Positions 48,544 to 57,032 of a DNA stretch of 64,000 nucleotides are shown piece after piece; within the stretch, counting starts at the first letter, position 1; every line of letters starts with the position of its first letter. The notes under the pieces are model-generated. The model had not been told where the DNA came from. It was given only the letters and a program-made list of their open reading frames with translations, and ran no database searches. This stretch comes from Streptomyces kaniharaensis (GTDB taxonomy: Bacteria; Actinomycetota; Actinomycetes; Streptomycetales; Streptomycetaceae), in the NCBI RefSeq assembly GCF_009569385.1, contig NZ_WBOF01000001.1, forward strand, positions 5,527,501 through 5,591,500, in the 5' to 3' direction. Made by a program: the position numbers and the translations under genes.

Positions 48544-49488
48544 ATGACCGGACTCACCGCCCCCGGCCCCGAGGCCATCCGGATCTCCGACGAGGTGGCC
48601 CGCGCGGTCGCGGAGGGCAGGCCCGTCGTCGCCCTGGAATCGACCATCTTCACCCACGGCCTGCCGCGGCCCCGCAACCTGGCCGTGGCGCTGGAGGCTG
48701 AGCAGCAACTGCGGGACGCCGGCGTCGTCCCGGCCACCATCGGCGTGTTCGCCGGGACGCCGACGGTGGGTCTGAGTACCGATCAGATCACTGAACTCGC
48801 CGGCGCCGACGGCCTCGACAAGGTGAGCCTGCGCGATCTTCCGGTGGTCGCCGCGCTCGGCCGTCACGGCGGCACGACGGTCGCCGCCACCGCCTTCCTC
48901 GCGCACCGGGCGGGCATCCGGGTGTTCTCCACCGGCGGCCTCGGCGGCGTCCACTTCGGCGCGTCCGAGAGCTTCGACGAGTCGGCCGACATGACCACGC
49001 TGGCCGCCACGCCGGTCACCGTGATCAGCGCCGGGGTGAAGTCGATCCTCGACATCCGGGCCACCCTGGAGCGCTTCGAGACCTTCAACATCCCGGTCAT
49101 CGGCTACCGCACCCGCAGGTACCCCGGTTTCTACATCACCGACTCCGGCCACGAGATCGCCTACAGCGTCGACTCGCCCGAGGAGGCGGCCCGCGTCATC
49201 GACGCCCGCGACCGCCTCGACCTCCCGCAGGCCGTCCTGATCGCCAACCCGGTCGACCCGTCCAAGCAGCTGCCGCCGGAGGAGCTGGACGGCATCCTCG
49301 CCCGCGCCTGGGCGGAGGCCGAGCGGCGGGGCATCACCGGCAACGCCTCGACGCCGTTCCTGCTCGACCACATCCAGCGCGACACCCACGGCCGCAGCCT
49401 GGACGTCAACGTCGAGGTCTACCGGGGCAACGTCCGGCTCGGCGGCGAGATCGCGACCGCGCTGGCCGCCGCCCGCAGCGGGGCCTGA
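48544..49488 (+). CDS. psuG: pseudouridine-5'-phosphate glycosidase
   Basis: 314 aa. It splits pseudouridine 5'-phosphate into uracil and ribose 5-phosphate. Residues match the E. coli enzyme: Glu32 in LESTIFTHGLP, Lys93, an Asp near 146-149, and Lys166 in SAGVKSILD as the Schiff-base lysine. GGLGGVHFGA at 131-140 is the phosphate loop region. ATG 48544 is chosen over the upstream in-frame start. psuK follows 2 nt after the stop, giving a two-gene operon. Confidence 0.93.
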   Translation: MTGLTAPGPEAIRISDEVARAVAEGRPVVALESTIFTHGLPRPRNLAVALEAEQQLRDAGVVPATIGVFAGTPTVGLSTDQITELAGADGLDKVSLRDLPVVAALGRHGGTTVAATAFLAHRAGIRVFSTGGLGGVHFGASESFDESADMTTLAATPVTVISAGVKSILDIRATLERFETFNIPVIGYRTRRYPGFYITDSGHEIAYSVDSPEEAARVIDARDRLDLPQAVLIANPVDPSKQLPPEELDGILARAWAEAERRGITGNASTPFLLDHIQRDTHGRSLDVNVEVYRGNVRLGGEIATALAAARSGA

Positions 49489-49490
49489 CC

Positions 49491-50369
49491 GTGCTGGGAG
49501 TGCTCGGCGACCTCGTCGAGGACGTCGTCGTCTGGGTCGACGGCCCGCTGCGCCACGGCACCGACTCCGCCGCCCGGGTGTTCCGGCGGCGCGGCGGCAG
49601 CGCGGCGAACGTCGCGAGCTTCGCCGCTGAACAGTGCCCGGTCCGCTTCATCGGCTGCGTCGGCGACGACCCGGTCGGTGACCGCATGGTCGCCGAACTG
49701 GCCGGCCACGGCGTCGACGTGCGGGTGGCCCGGCACGGCCAGACCGGCAGCATCGTGGTGCTGATCGACCGGGAGGGCGAGCGGACCATGCTGCCCGACC
49801 GGGGCGCGGCCACGCTGCTGGACGGGGTGCCCGACGAGTGGCTGGCCGGCCTGACCCATCTGCACGTGCCCGCCTACTCCTTCGACGGCGAGCCGATCGG
49901 CCGCTCGGCGGTCGACGCGCTCGCCCGGGTCCGGCAGGCGGGCGGCACGACCTCCGTGGACGCCTCCTCGACCGGCATGCTGGAGCAGTTCGGACGGGAG
50001 CGAATCCTCGCCCTGGTCGCCGAGTTGGCGCCGACGTTCGTGTTCGCCAACCGGTCCGAGTCCGAGTTCCTGGGGCTGCTGGTCGACGGGCAACCGGGGC
50101 CGGAGCGGGCACGGCTGGCGGCCACCACGGTCGTCACCAAGTCGGGCGCCGAGGCGACCACCGTCGACGTGCCGGGGGAGCCGCTGTTCGTGGTGCCGGT
50201 GCCGCCGGTGAGCGAGGTGCGCGACCTGACCGGTGCCGGGGACGCGTTCGCGGCCGGGTTCCTCGCCGGGTTCCTGGAGACGGCGGACCTGCGCCTGGCG
50301 GTCGGGCTCGGACACCGCAGCGCGGCGCGCGTGCTCGCCTCGCCGGGGGCTTCGTTCGGCGATCGGTGA
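49491..50369 (+). CDS. psuK: PfkB family carbohydrate kinase, probable pseudouridine kinase
   Basis: 292 aa ribokinase-fold sugar kinase. GGSAANVASFAAE near residue 35 is the N-terminal PfkB signature, and DLTGAGDAFAAGFLAG near 245-260 is the C-terminal one with the catalytic Asp. Adjacent to psuG, it most likely phosphorylates pseudouridine at O5' to supply PsuG. GTG start 2 nt after psuG, suggesting translational coupling. A hairpin follows the stop. Confidence 0.86.
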   Translation: MLGVLGDLVEDVVVWVDGPLRHGTDSAARVFRRRGGSAANVASFAAEQCPVRFIGCVGDDPVGDRMVAELAGHGVDVRVARHGQTGSIVVLIDREGERTMLPDRGAATLLDGVPDEWLAGLTHLHVPAYSFDGEPIGRSAVDALARVRQAGGTTSVDASSTGMLEQFGRERILALVAELAPTFVFANRSESEFLGLLVDGQPGPERARLAATTVVTKSGAEATTVDVPGEPLFVVPVPPVSEVRDLTGAGDAFAAGFLAGFLETADLRLAVGLGHRSAARVLASPGASFGDR

Positions 50370-50372
50370 CGC

Positions 50373-50407
50373 TTCCGGGCGGCCCCGTGCGGAGGGGCCG
50401 CCCGGGA
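50373..50407. terminator. bidirectional terminator
   Basis: CCGGGCGGCCCC (50375-50386) pairs with GGGGCCGCCCGG (50394-50405), loop 7 nt, between convergent psuK and polX. Confidence 0.8.
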
Positions 50408-50418
50408 GTTCCAGCGGT

Positions 50419-52236
50419 CTAGCGGAGCGCGTCCTTGCGGAGGAAGTGCTTCAGGCGTTGCCACGTCCAGGTGTTGACGACGTCCTCGGTGGTGAGCCAG
50501 GCCCGCTGCGCCGTGCCGACGCCGAACCGCGGGTAGGCCAGGTGCGGGGTGGCGTGGGCGTCGCTGTCGATGCTGAAGCGGGCGCCGTGGCGCTTGGCCC
50601 GCAGGATGTCCTCGTCGCGCAGGTCGAGGCGCTGCGGGGAGCTGTTGATCTCGATCGCGGTGCCGGTGCGGGCGGCGGCGGCGAACACCGCGTCCAGGTC
50701 GACGTCGATCGGGCCGCGGCGGCCGATCCGCCGGGTGGTGAGGTGGCCGATGACGTGCACGTACGGGTTCTCGCAGGCGCGGACCAGCCGGTGGGTCTGG
50801 GCCGCGCGGTCGAGGTTGAAGTGCGAGTGCACCGAGGCCACGCAGAGGTCGAAGCCGGCGAGGAACTCGGGCGGCCAGTCCACGCCGCCGTCGGGGCCGA
50901 TGTTCAGCTCGGTGCCGTGCAGCAGGCGCAACTTCTTGTGCCGGTCGGCGAGTCGGTGCAGCTGCTCGCGCTGGGCGAGCATCTTCTCGTCCGTCATCCG
51001 CTGCATCACGAGGTCGGGCGCGTGGTCGGTGACGGCGAAGTAGGAGTAGCCGCGGGCCGCCGCGGTGTCGATCATCTCCTCCAGGCTGGCCAGGCCGTCG
51101 GTCAGGTCGGTGTGCGTGTGCAGGTCTCCGCGCAGGTCCGACTCCTGGACCAGGTCCGGGAGTTCACCGCGCAGGGCGGCCTCGATCTCGCCCCGGTCCT
51201 CGCGCAGCGGCGGCGCGATCCACGGCAGGTCGAGCGCCGCGTACACCTCCTCCTCGGTCGCGGACACCACCTTGGTGCCGTCGCCCTTCGTGGCCTTCGC
51301 GGCTTTCGCGGCGGCTTTCGCACCGCCGCCTTTCGCACCGCCGCCTTTCGCACCGCCGTTCTTCGCATCGCCGTCGACCTCGAACAGGCCGTACTCGGAC
51401 AGCTTCAGCCCGGCCCGTACGGCCATCGTCCGCAGCTTGATGTTGTGCGCCTTCGAGCCGGTGAAGTAGACGAGCGCCGCGCCCCAGTCCTCCTCCGGGA
51501 CGACCCGCAGGTCCACCTGCACGCCCTGGTCGGTGAGGACGGAGGTCTTGGTCGGCCCGCTCGCGATCACCTCGGCCACGTACGGGAGTTCGGTGAGCGC
51601 GGCCATCAGGGGCTCGGAGTCGGCGGCGGTCGCGAGCACGTCGATGTCGCCGACCGTCTCGCGCATCCGGCGCAGCGAACCCGCGTACGCGCAGCGGGTG
51701 CAGCCGGGGACGTCCGACAGCGCGGCGACGATCTGCTCGGCCAGTTCGGTCGCGGTGTCGAGCAGGGTGCGCCCGCCGGACTGCCGCATCAGCTCGATGC
51801 CGTGCAGGATCTTCTCACCGCTGCGCTCGCCGAACCCGGCCACCTCGGACAGCTTGTCGGAGCGGATCGCGTCGGCGAGCTCGTCGACGGAGGCGATCCC
51901 GAGGTCGCGGTAGAGGGCCAGGGCGCGCTTCGGCCCGACGCTGGGTACGGCCATCATCTCCCGTACGCCGGACGGGATTTTGGCGCGCAGCGTCTCCAGG
52001 GCGGTGATCCGCCCGGTGGCGGTGTACTCGGCGACCTTCTCGGCCGTGGACTTGCCGACGCCGGGGATCTGCTGGAGGCCCTTGACGTCCAGCCCGGCGA
52101 CGTCCTCGGGGTGACCGCCCACCGCGCGGGCGGCCTTCTCGTAGGCGCGGGCCCGGAACGCGTCCCCGCCGGTGATGTTGATCAGGTCGGCGTACTCCTG
52201 GAGGAGCTCCTGCACCTGGTCGTTGAGCCGGGGCAT
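50419..52236 (-). CDS. polX: family X DNA polymerase with PHP exonuclease domain (PolX)
   Basis: 605 aa. Residues 1-155 hold the 8-kDa and helix-hairpin-helix parts (LQQIPGVGKSTAEKVAEY, VPSVGPKRALALY). The catalytic polymerase Asp residues are Asp197 and Asp199 in GDIDVL and Asp242 in VQVDLRVV. A PHP 3'-5' exonuclease domain spans 365-590, with DLHTHTDLTDG and TDHAPD metal sites. The enzyme acts in base-excision repair. Between the domains (291-317) is a Gly/Ala/Lys repeat linker coded by three 15-bp tandem repeats, which makes the protein longer than the usual 570 aa. ATG start. Confidence 0.93.
   Translation of the reverse strand: MPRLNDQVQELLQEYADLINITGGDAFRARAYEKAARAVGGHPEDVAGLDVKGLQQIPGVGKSTAEKVAEYTATGRITALETLRAKIPSGVREMMAVPSVGPKRALALYRDLGIASVDELADAIRSDKLSEVAGFGERSGEKILHGIELMRQSGGRTLLDTATELAEQIVAALSDVPGCTRCAYAGSLRRMRETVGDIDVLATAADSEPLMAALTELPYVAEVIASGPTKTSVLTDQGVQVDLRVVPEEDWGAALVYFTGSKAHNIKLRTMAVRAGLKLSEYGLFEVDGDAKNGGAKGGGAKGGGAKAAAKAAKATKGDGTKVVSATEEEVYAALDLPWIAPPLREDRGEIEAALRGELPDLVQESDLRGDLHTHTDLTDGLASLEEMIDTAAARGYSYFAVTDHAPDLVMQRMTDEKMLAQREQLHRLADRHKKLRLLHGTELNIGPDGGVDWPPEFLAGFDLCVASVHSHFNLDRAAQTHRLVRACENPYVHVIGHLTTRRIGRRGPIDVDLDAVFAAAARTGTAIEINSSPQRLDLRDEDILRAKRHGARFSIDSDAHATPHLAYPRFGVGTAQRAWLTTEDVVNTWTWQRLKHFLRKDALR
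51316..51360 (-). repeat. three 15-bp tandem repeats inside polX
   Basis: TTTCGCACCGCCGCC occurs three times on the plus strand, the last copy with two changes. In frame it encodes repeats of Gly-Gly-Ala-Lys type in the linker. Being a multiple of 3, copy-number change keeps the frame. Confidence 0.9.
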
Positions 52237-52501
52237 GGGGCCAGTCTAGGTTCGGCGCGGGTGCTTCGCCGGTGGGGAACCGGGTCGTGCGGGGGGCTGG
52301 ATTCCTGCGGCTTCCCCCGCCGGATGGCGGGTGTGGGACCGGCCGCTCGGCGGGGGGATTGCGCCCGGTTCGCGCCCCCTGGCCGGATTGTCACCCGCGT
52401 GGAGGAGGCGCAGGCTGGGCGGGAGGGCCTGGGAAGCGGCCCGCTCCGGCTGCCGCCGTGTCGGTGACGGCCGCCGGTGACGCATGAGGGGCAGGGCGGC
52501 G

Positions 52502-53194
52502 ATGACACGCGGGAAGCTCTGGGGCTATGTCGCGTCGGGGGCCTGGGTGTTCGGTGCCTTCGGCGGGGCGGACGGCTCCGGACGGTCGGGCGGTGCGGGT
52601 CGGGACGCCACGGACGAGGCCGTCGGGCCGTTCCACCCGGGGGTGATGGCCGGGCCGCGGATGCTGTCGCGGCCGGAGCTGGAGCGGTTGCGCTGGACGG
52701 GCCGGCAGGCCGGGTGCGAGCCGCAGGCGCGGCACGTCCAGGTCGCCGACGTGGTGCGCCGGGTGGCGCACGGCGGCGGGCGGGCGGCGGCCGTGACCGT
52801 CCGGCTGGCTCCCGGGCTACCGGTGGTGGCCGGGGACGCGCGGCGGCTGGAGGCGGCGCTCGGCGGGCTGGTCGACCACGCGATCCGGCGCAGTCCGCTC
52901 GGTGCCAGGGTCTTGGTCCGCACCTCCGTCGTGACCGCGCCCGCGCTGCCGCGGCTGGGGCTCGGCGGTGCCTCGTACGGCCGGCAGCGCGGTCGGGTGG
53001 AGATCCGGGTGTCGGACCGCGGGGCGTGCGGGCTCCCGGAGGCGCGGGAGTGGCTGCTCGCGGGCGTCCGGGCCGACGGTCCGGTCGGGCCGCTGCACAG
53101 TCTGGTCCTGGCCTCGGGCGGTCGGCTGGCGGTGGAGGCGACGCCGGGGGGCGGGCTGACGGTGGTGCTGATCCTGGCGGTCGCCTACGACTGA
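52502..53194 (+). CDS. histidine-kinase-like ATPase domain protein, degenerate
   Basis: 230 aa. The core (residues 80-228) resembles the HATPase domain of sensor kinases: LPVVAGDARRLEAALGGLVDHAIRRSP matches the N box, VEIRVSDRGACGLP the G1 box, and SLVLASGGRLAVEATPGGGL the G2 end. Several nucleotide residues are changed: the N-box Asn is replaced by Asp-His, and D-x-G-x-G reads DRGAC. There is no membrane helix, HAMP or phospho-acceptor His domain. It may be a remnant or a non-catalytic binding protein. ATG 52502 or 52484 could be the start. Confidence 0.6.
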   Translation: MTRGKLWGYVASGAWVFGAFGGADGSGRSGGAGRDATDEAVGPFHPGVMAGPRMLSRPELERLRWTGRQAGCEPQARHVQVADVVRRVAHGGGRAAAVTVRLAPGLPVVAGDARRLEAALGGLVDHAIRRSPLGARVLVRTSVVTAPALPRLGLGGASYGRQRGRVEIRVSDRGACGLPEAREWLLAGVRADGPVGPLHSLVLASGGRLAVEATPGGGLTVVLILAVAYD

Positions 53195-53265
53195 GGCGGG
53201 TCGCGGACCGCCGTGGCGGACCTGTGGCGGACCGTCGTGGTGGGACCGCACAGCCCCGTGGAACC

Positions 53266-53308
53266 GCAAAGATCTCTTCGCGAAAACCCTTTGCAAAGAA
53301 TTCTTGGC
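53266..53308 (+). promoter_or_regulatory. two related operator-like sites before the ArsR-type gene
   Basis: GCAAAGATCTCTTCGC (53266-53281) and GCAAAGAATTCTTGGC (53293-53308) match at 13 of 16 positions, 27 bp apart. The second contains the palindrome AAGAATTCTT and overlaps TTGCAA, the likely -35. TACGCT (53314-53319) is the -10 after 17 bp. Confidence 0.6.
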
Positions 53309-53325
53309 GGTTCTACGCTCCTGCC

Positions 53326-53940
53326 ATGACCGATGACCGCGGCTGGATGCACAGTGACGACCCGCACGCCGTACTCACCGCCAAGGGCATGCGCGCGATG
53401 GCCCACCCCGTCCGCATGCAGTTGGTCGGGCTGCTGCGCAAGCACGGCCCGTCCACGGCGACCAGGCTGGCCGAGCAGCTCGGGCTGAACTCCGGGGCCA
53501 CGAGCTACCACCTGCGTCAGCTCGCCGCCGCGGGCTTCGTTGAGGAAGACCCGGAGCGCGGCAACGCCCGCGAGCGGTGGTGGCGTTCGGTGCACACGCT
53601 CACCGCCTGGACGGGGGACGACCAGGCCGACGAGGAGCCGGAGACCGTCGTCGCGTACCTGCGGTCGGTCCTCGCCGCCCATACGCTGGTCGGCCAGCGC
53701 GCGCTCAACGCCTTCGAGACGATGCCGCGGGAGTGGCGCAAGGCGGTCGACCTCAGCGACCAGGTGCTGCGGCTCACGCCCGAGGAGGCCGAGCAACTGG
53801 CCGACGAACTGGCCGCCGTGGTCGGGCGCTACCGGCGCGTGGACGCCGAGGGCCCGGTGCCGGAGGGTGCGGAGGCGGTGGCCGTGGTCGTCCACGTGCT
53901 GCCCGAGCCGAGGGCCACCACCGAGGGGGAGGAGTCCTGA
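53326..53940 (+). CDS. ArsR/HTH_20 family transcriptional regulator
   Basis: 204 aa. A winged-helix domain at residues 18-95: AMAHPVRMQLVGLLRKHGPSTATRLAEQLGLNSGATSYHLRQL with no metal-binding Cys. The C-terminal part is helical and acidic, as in HTH_20 regulators paired with MFS genes. ATG is 6 nt after the -10 TACGCT, with no ribosome site, so the mRNA is probably leaderless. The stop overlaps the MFS start (TGATG). It likely represses its own operon through the repeats at 53266-53308. Confidence 0.87.
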   Translation: MTDDRGWMHSDDPHAVLTAKGMRAMAHPVRMQLVGLLRKHGPSTATRLAEQLGLNSGATSYHLRQLAAAGFVEEDPERGNARERWWRSVHTLTAWTGDDQADEEPETVVAYLRSVLAAHTLVGQRALNAFETMPREWRKAVDLSDQVLRLTPEEAEQLADELAAVVGRYRRVDAEGPVPEGAEAVAVVVHVLPEPRATTEGEES

Positions 53941-55277
53941 TGACCACCGTCGCCGTCACGCCCGCGCGCGGTGTCCGGCCGCTGGCCGGAGTGCTCGCCG
54001 CCACGGTCGTCTCGCTGACCGGCACGCGGGTCTCGGCCGTCGCCCTGCCCTGGTTCGTCCTCGCCACCACCGGCAGCGCCACCATGACCGGTCTGGTGGC
54101 CTTCGCCGAGATGACGCCGTACGTACTGGTCAAGGCGCTGACCGGGCCGCTGGTCGACCGGCTCGGCCCGCGCGTCGTCTCCTGGACGACGGACGCGGTG
54201 AGCGCGGTCGCGGCCGGGCTGGTCCCGTTACTCCACGCGCTGGGGCTGTTGCCGTTCGGCCTGCTGCTCGCCATGGTCGCGGTGATCGGCGCGGTGCGCG
54301 GCCCTGGGGATCTGGCCAAGTCCGTCATGGTGCCCGAGGCGGCGGACCGGGCGCAGGTGCCGCTGGAGCGCGCCACCGGGCTCTCCGGCGTCACCGAGCG
54401 GCTGGCCTCCACGATCGGCCCGGCGGTCGGCGGCGCGCTGGTCGCGGTGACGGGCCCGATGGCCGGTCTGGCGGTCAACGCGGCCTCCTTCGCACTGGGT
54501 TCGCTGCTCATCGCCTTCGCTCTGCCGCGTGGCATGGGACGCTCGGCGGCCCGGGCCACTGCTCCCGACACCAGTGCGGACACTCGTCCGGACATCGGTC
54601 AACGGGACGGCGGCTACTGGCGGATGTTCCGCGAGGGCTTCACCTTCCTGCGCGCCGAGCCGCTGCTGCTCACCGTGATCGTGACGGTCGGCATCACCAA
54701 CCTGCTGGACGCCGGGTTCGCCGCGGTCCTGGTGCCGGTCTGGGCCCGGGAGTCCGGCAACGGCCCGGCGGCGATCGGCGTGACCGGTAGCGCGATGGGG
54801 ATCGCCGCCGTCGCCGGCAGCCTGATCGCGGCCGGGATCGCCCACCGGCTGCCGCGCCGGACGGTCTTCTTCGCGGGCTTCCTGCTCGCCGGGGCGCCGC
54901 GATTCCTGGTGCTCGCGCTCGACGGGCCGATGTGGGCGGTGGTCGCGGTCTTCGCCGTGGCCGGGTTCGGCTCGGGCTTCCTCAACCCGATCCTCGGCGC
55001 GGTGCTCTTCGAACGCGTCCCCCGCCCCCTGCTGGGCCGTGTCCACGCCCTCGGCGACTCCCTCGCCTGGGCCGGCATTCCCCTCGGCGGCCTGCTCGCC
55101 GGCTCCGCGGTGGCCCTCGTCGGGCTGATACCCGTCCTTGTGGCCGCCGGCGGCCTGTACTTCGCGACCACGGGCCTGGCCGGCCTCCGCCGGGAGTGGC
55201 GGGAGATGGACCGCCTGCGCGGTCGTGATCGGACTGCCGACATGTCGGTCCCGGAGCCGGTGCTGGCCCACCGGTAG
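53940..55277 (+). CDS. MFS transporter
   Basis: 445 aa, about 12 membrane helices, of the MFS_3/EntS-like exporter type. LTGPLVDRLGPRVVSW near residue 62 is the motif A region; ERATGLSGVTERLAS lies in the central part. Its ATG overlaps the ArsR-type stop, so expression depends on that regulator's transcript. A small-molecule export role under control of the upstream repressor is likely; the ligand is unknown. Confidence 0.87.
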   Translation: MTTVAVTPARGVRPLAGVLAATVVSLTGTRVSAVALPWFVLATTGSATMTGLVAFAEMTPYVLVKALTGPLVDRLGPRVVSWTTDAVSAVAAGLVPLLHALGLLPFGLLLAMVAVIGAVRGPGDLAKSVMVPEAADRAQVPLERATGLSGVTERLASTIGPAVGGALVAVTGPMAGLAVNAASFALGSLLIAFALPRGMGRSAARATAPDTSADTRPDIGQRDGGYWRMFREGFTFLRAEPLLLTVIVTVGITNLLDAGFAAVLVPVWARESGNGPAAIGVTGSAMGIAAVAGSLIAAGIAHRLPRRTVFFAGFLLAGAPRFLVLALDGPMWAVVAVFAVAGFGSGFLNPILGAVLFERVPRPLLGRVHALGDSLAWAGIPLGGLLAGSAVALVGLIPVLVAAGGLYFATTGLAGLRREWREMDRLRGRDRTADMSVPEPVLAHR

Positions 55278-55314
55278 GAGCACGTTGTGTGGCCTCCAGA
55301 GCCAGAGTTGGGCC

Positions 55315-56019
55315 CTAACGGCTGACTTTTCCCGGCTCGTCGGAAGCGTGCGGAGCGAGGGAGTACGGAGGACGGCCCGACCAGTGGAGCAGTAGCACGC
55401 TGACCAGCGCCGCCAGCGCGCACCAGGTCGAGAGGAAGGCGAGGCGCCAGAGCAGTGCGCAGACGGCGGCGCCCGCGCCGGTCAGCAGGCCGAGACGACG
55501 CAAGGTCGGGTCGCCGCTCGTGAGGAGGGAGCCGACGGTGGCCAGGAGATAGCCGGTCAGGAGAACGGCCGGATGCGGGACGCCGAGGCCGTAGGAGAGC
55601 GTGTGACCGTGCTCCGTTGCGGTCACCGGGTGGTGGGCGACAGCCGCCGCGAGCGGGATCGCGACGGTGGTGCCGAGCGTGGTCAGGCCCGCGAGCAGGC
55701 GTCGGCGGGACGGCGAGGCGGGGTGCCCCGGTTCGGTGCTCGCGCACCACACGGCGGCCGGGACGAGGATGGGCAGCAGCGGCAGGGCGATCGCCGCCCA
55801 GGCGGTGCGGGCCGGGTCGGCGAGGGCGGCGGGCAGGTCTCCGTCCGCACCGAGCCAGACGAGCGCCTCGATCAGCTGGTGCGCCCCCAGGACCAGCGGG
55901 AGCGCGGCGAGCGGAAGACGTTGCGGACGGCCGGAGCGGTGGGCACGAGCCAGGCAGAGCGCCCCGACGCTCGCGACCACCCCACCGGCCACCGCGTCCG
56001 CCTGCGTGCTCCAGCACAT
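55315..56019 (-). CDS. DUF6629-like integral membrane protein
   Basis: 234 aa with seven to eight hydrophobic segments. It starts MCWSTQADAVAGGVVASVGA and has LPLVLGAHQLIEALVW near residue 42, features of a Streptomyces membrane family I recall as DUF6629. Function unknown. It lies 8 nt after the DMT transporter gene on the same strand and is probably cotranscribed. Its 3' end is 37 nt from the convergent MFS gene. Confidence 0.7.
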   Translation of the reverse strand: MCWSTQADAVAGGVVASVGALCLARAHRSGRPQRLPLAALPLVLGAHQLIEALVWLGADGDLPAALADPARTAWAAIALPLLPILVPAAVWCASTEPGHPASPSRRRLLAGLTTLGTTVAIPLAAAVAHHPVTATEHGHTLSYGLGVPHPAVLLTGYLLATVGSLLTSGDPTLRRLGLLTGAGAAVCALLWRLAFLSTWCALAALVSVLLLHWSGRPPYSLAPHASDEPGKVSR

Positions 56020-56027
56020 CCGCGCGC

Positions 56028-57032
56028 CTAGCCGCCGGCGTTCCGGTTCCGGCGGCTGCCGTCCTCACGGCCGTCACCGGTTTCCTCGGGACCAGGCGCG
56101 TCGGGACCGTCGTCGGGTTCCTCGGGACCGTCATCGGGACGGTCGTCCAAGGCGGCGCCGATGCTCTCCAGCGTGTCGCGGACGGTGCCCGGCAACGCCG
56201 GATGGCGCCCGATCACGACCACCCCGATCACGATGGCGAGCAGCCCCGCCGACTGCCAGGCCAGCGCGCCCGGGGTCACCCGCAGCCGGTCACCGAGGAA
56301 GCCGACCGCGCAGGCGATGCCGGCCAGCGGCTGGGCGGCGGTCAGCGCGGGCAGCGACATCCGCAGTGGCGCGGCCTCGAAGGCGCTCTGCACCAGCAGC
56401 AGCCCGACCACGCCCGCCGCGACCACCGCGTACGGCTGCCAGCTGCGCAGCACGGCCTCCAGCCCGTGGTGGTCGAGGCGCTGGGTGGTGGTCCGGGTCA
56501 ACGCGTCCTGGAGCCCGTAGAGCAGGCCGGCGGCGAGGGCCAGCAGGGTGGCCTCCTCGAGCAGCGGAAGCCGTCGGGCCAGTGACACGAGCAGCAGCGT
56601 CAGCCCGACGACCGTGCCGACCACCAGCCAGTGCCGCAGCTCCCCGGCCGGCTGTCCGCCGCCCTTCGGCTGCCCGGCCACGATGAACGCCGTCACCCCG
56701 AGGCCCAGCAGCAGCACCCCGGCCCAACCGGAGCGGCCCAGGGTCTGACGGGTCAGTATCCGGGCGAGGGCCATGGCGAACAGGAGGTTGGTCGCGAGCA
56801 GCGGCTCGACCAGGGACACCTGGCCCTTGTCGAGGGCGAGCGCGGAGAGGATCAGGCCGCTGACCATGAACCCGGTACCGAGCAGCCACTCGGGCATCCG
56901 CATCAGGTCCAGCAGCAGCCGCCAGTGCAGGAGGTCGGCACGCGGGGCCCGTTGCGCGGCGTGCTGCTGGAGGACGAAGCCGAGGCCCAGACAGCAGGCG
57001 GCGCTCAGCGCGAGGAGGAAGACCACCACCAC
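56028..57032 (-). CDS. DMT superfamily transporter (EamA-like)
   Basis: 334 aa. Nine to ten membrane helices in two repeated halves, followed by a hydrophilic C-terminal tail rich in Asp, Glu, Pro and Gly (about residues 280-334). LLSALALDKGQVSLVEPLLATNLLFAMAL-like segments match the magnesium-transporter-NIPA/EamA branch. GTG start in a GTGGTGGTG run, with no clear ribosome site, so nearby GTG codons are also possible. Its upstream region holds GC-rich repeats. Substrate unknown. Confidence 0.8.
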   Translation of the reverse strand: MVVVFLLALSAACCLGLGFVLQQHAAQRAPRADLLHWRLLLDLMRMPEWLLGTGFMVSGLILSALALDKGQVSLVEPLLATNLLFAMALARILTRQTLGRSGWAGVLLLGLGVTAFIVAGQPKGGGQPAGELRHWLVVGTVVGLTLLLVSLARRLPLLEEATLLALAAGLLYGLQDALTRTTTQRLDHHGLEAVLRSWQPYAVVAAGVVGLLLVQSAFEAAPLRMSLPALTAAQPLAGIACAVGFLGDRLRVTPGALAWQSAGLLAIVIGVVVIGRHPALPGTVRDTLESIGAALDDRPDDGPEEPDDGPDAPGPEETGDGREDGSRRNRNAGG

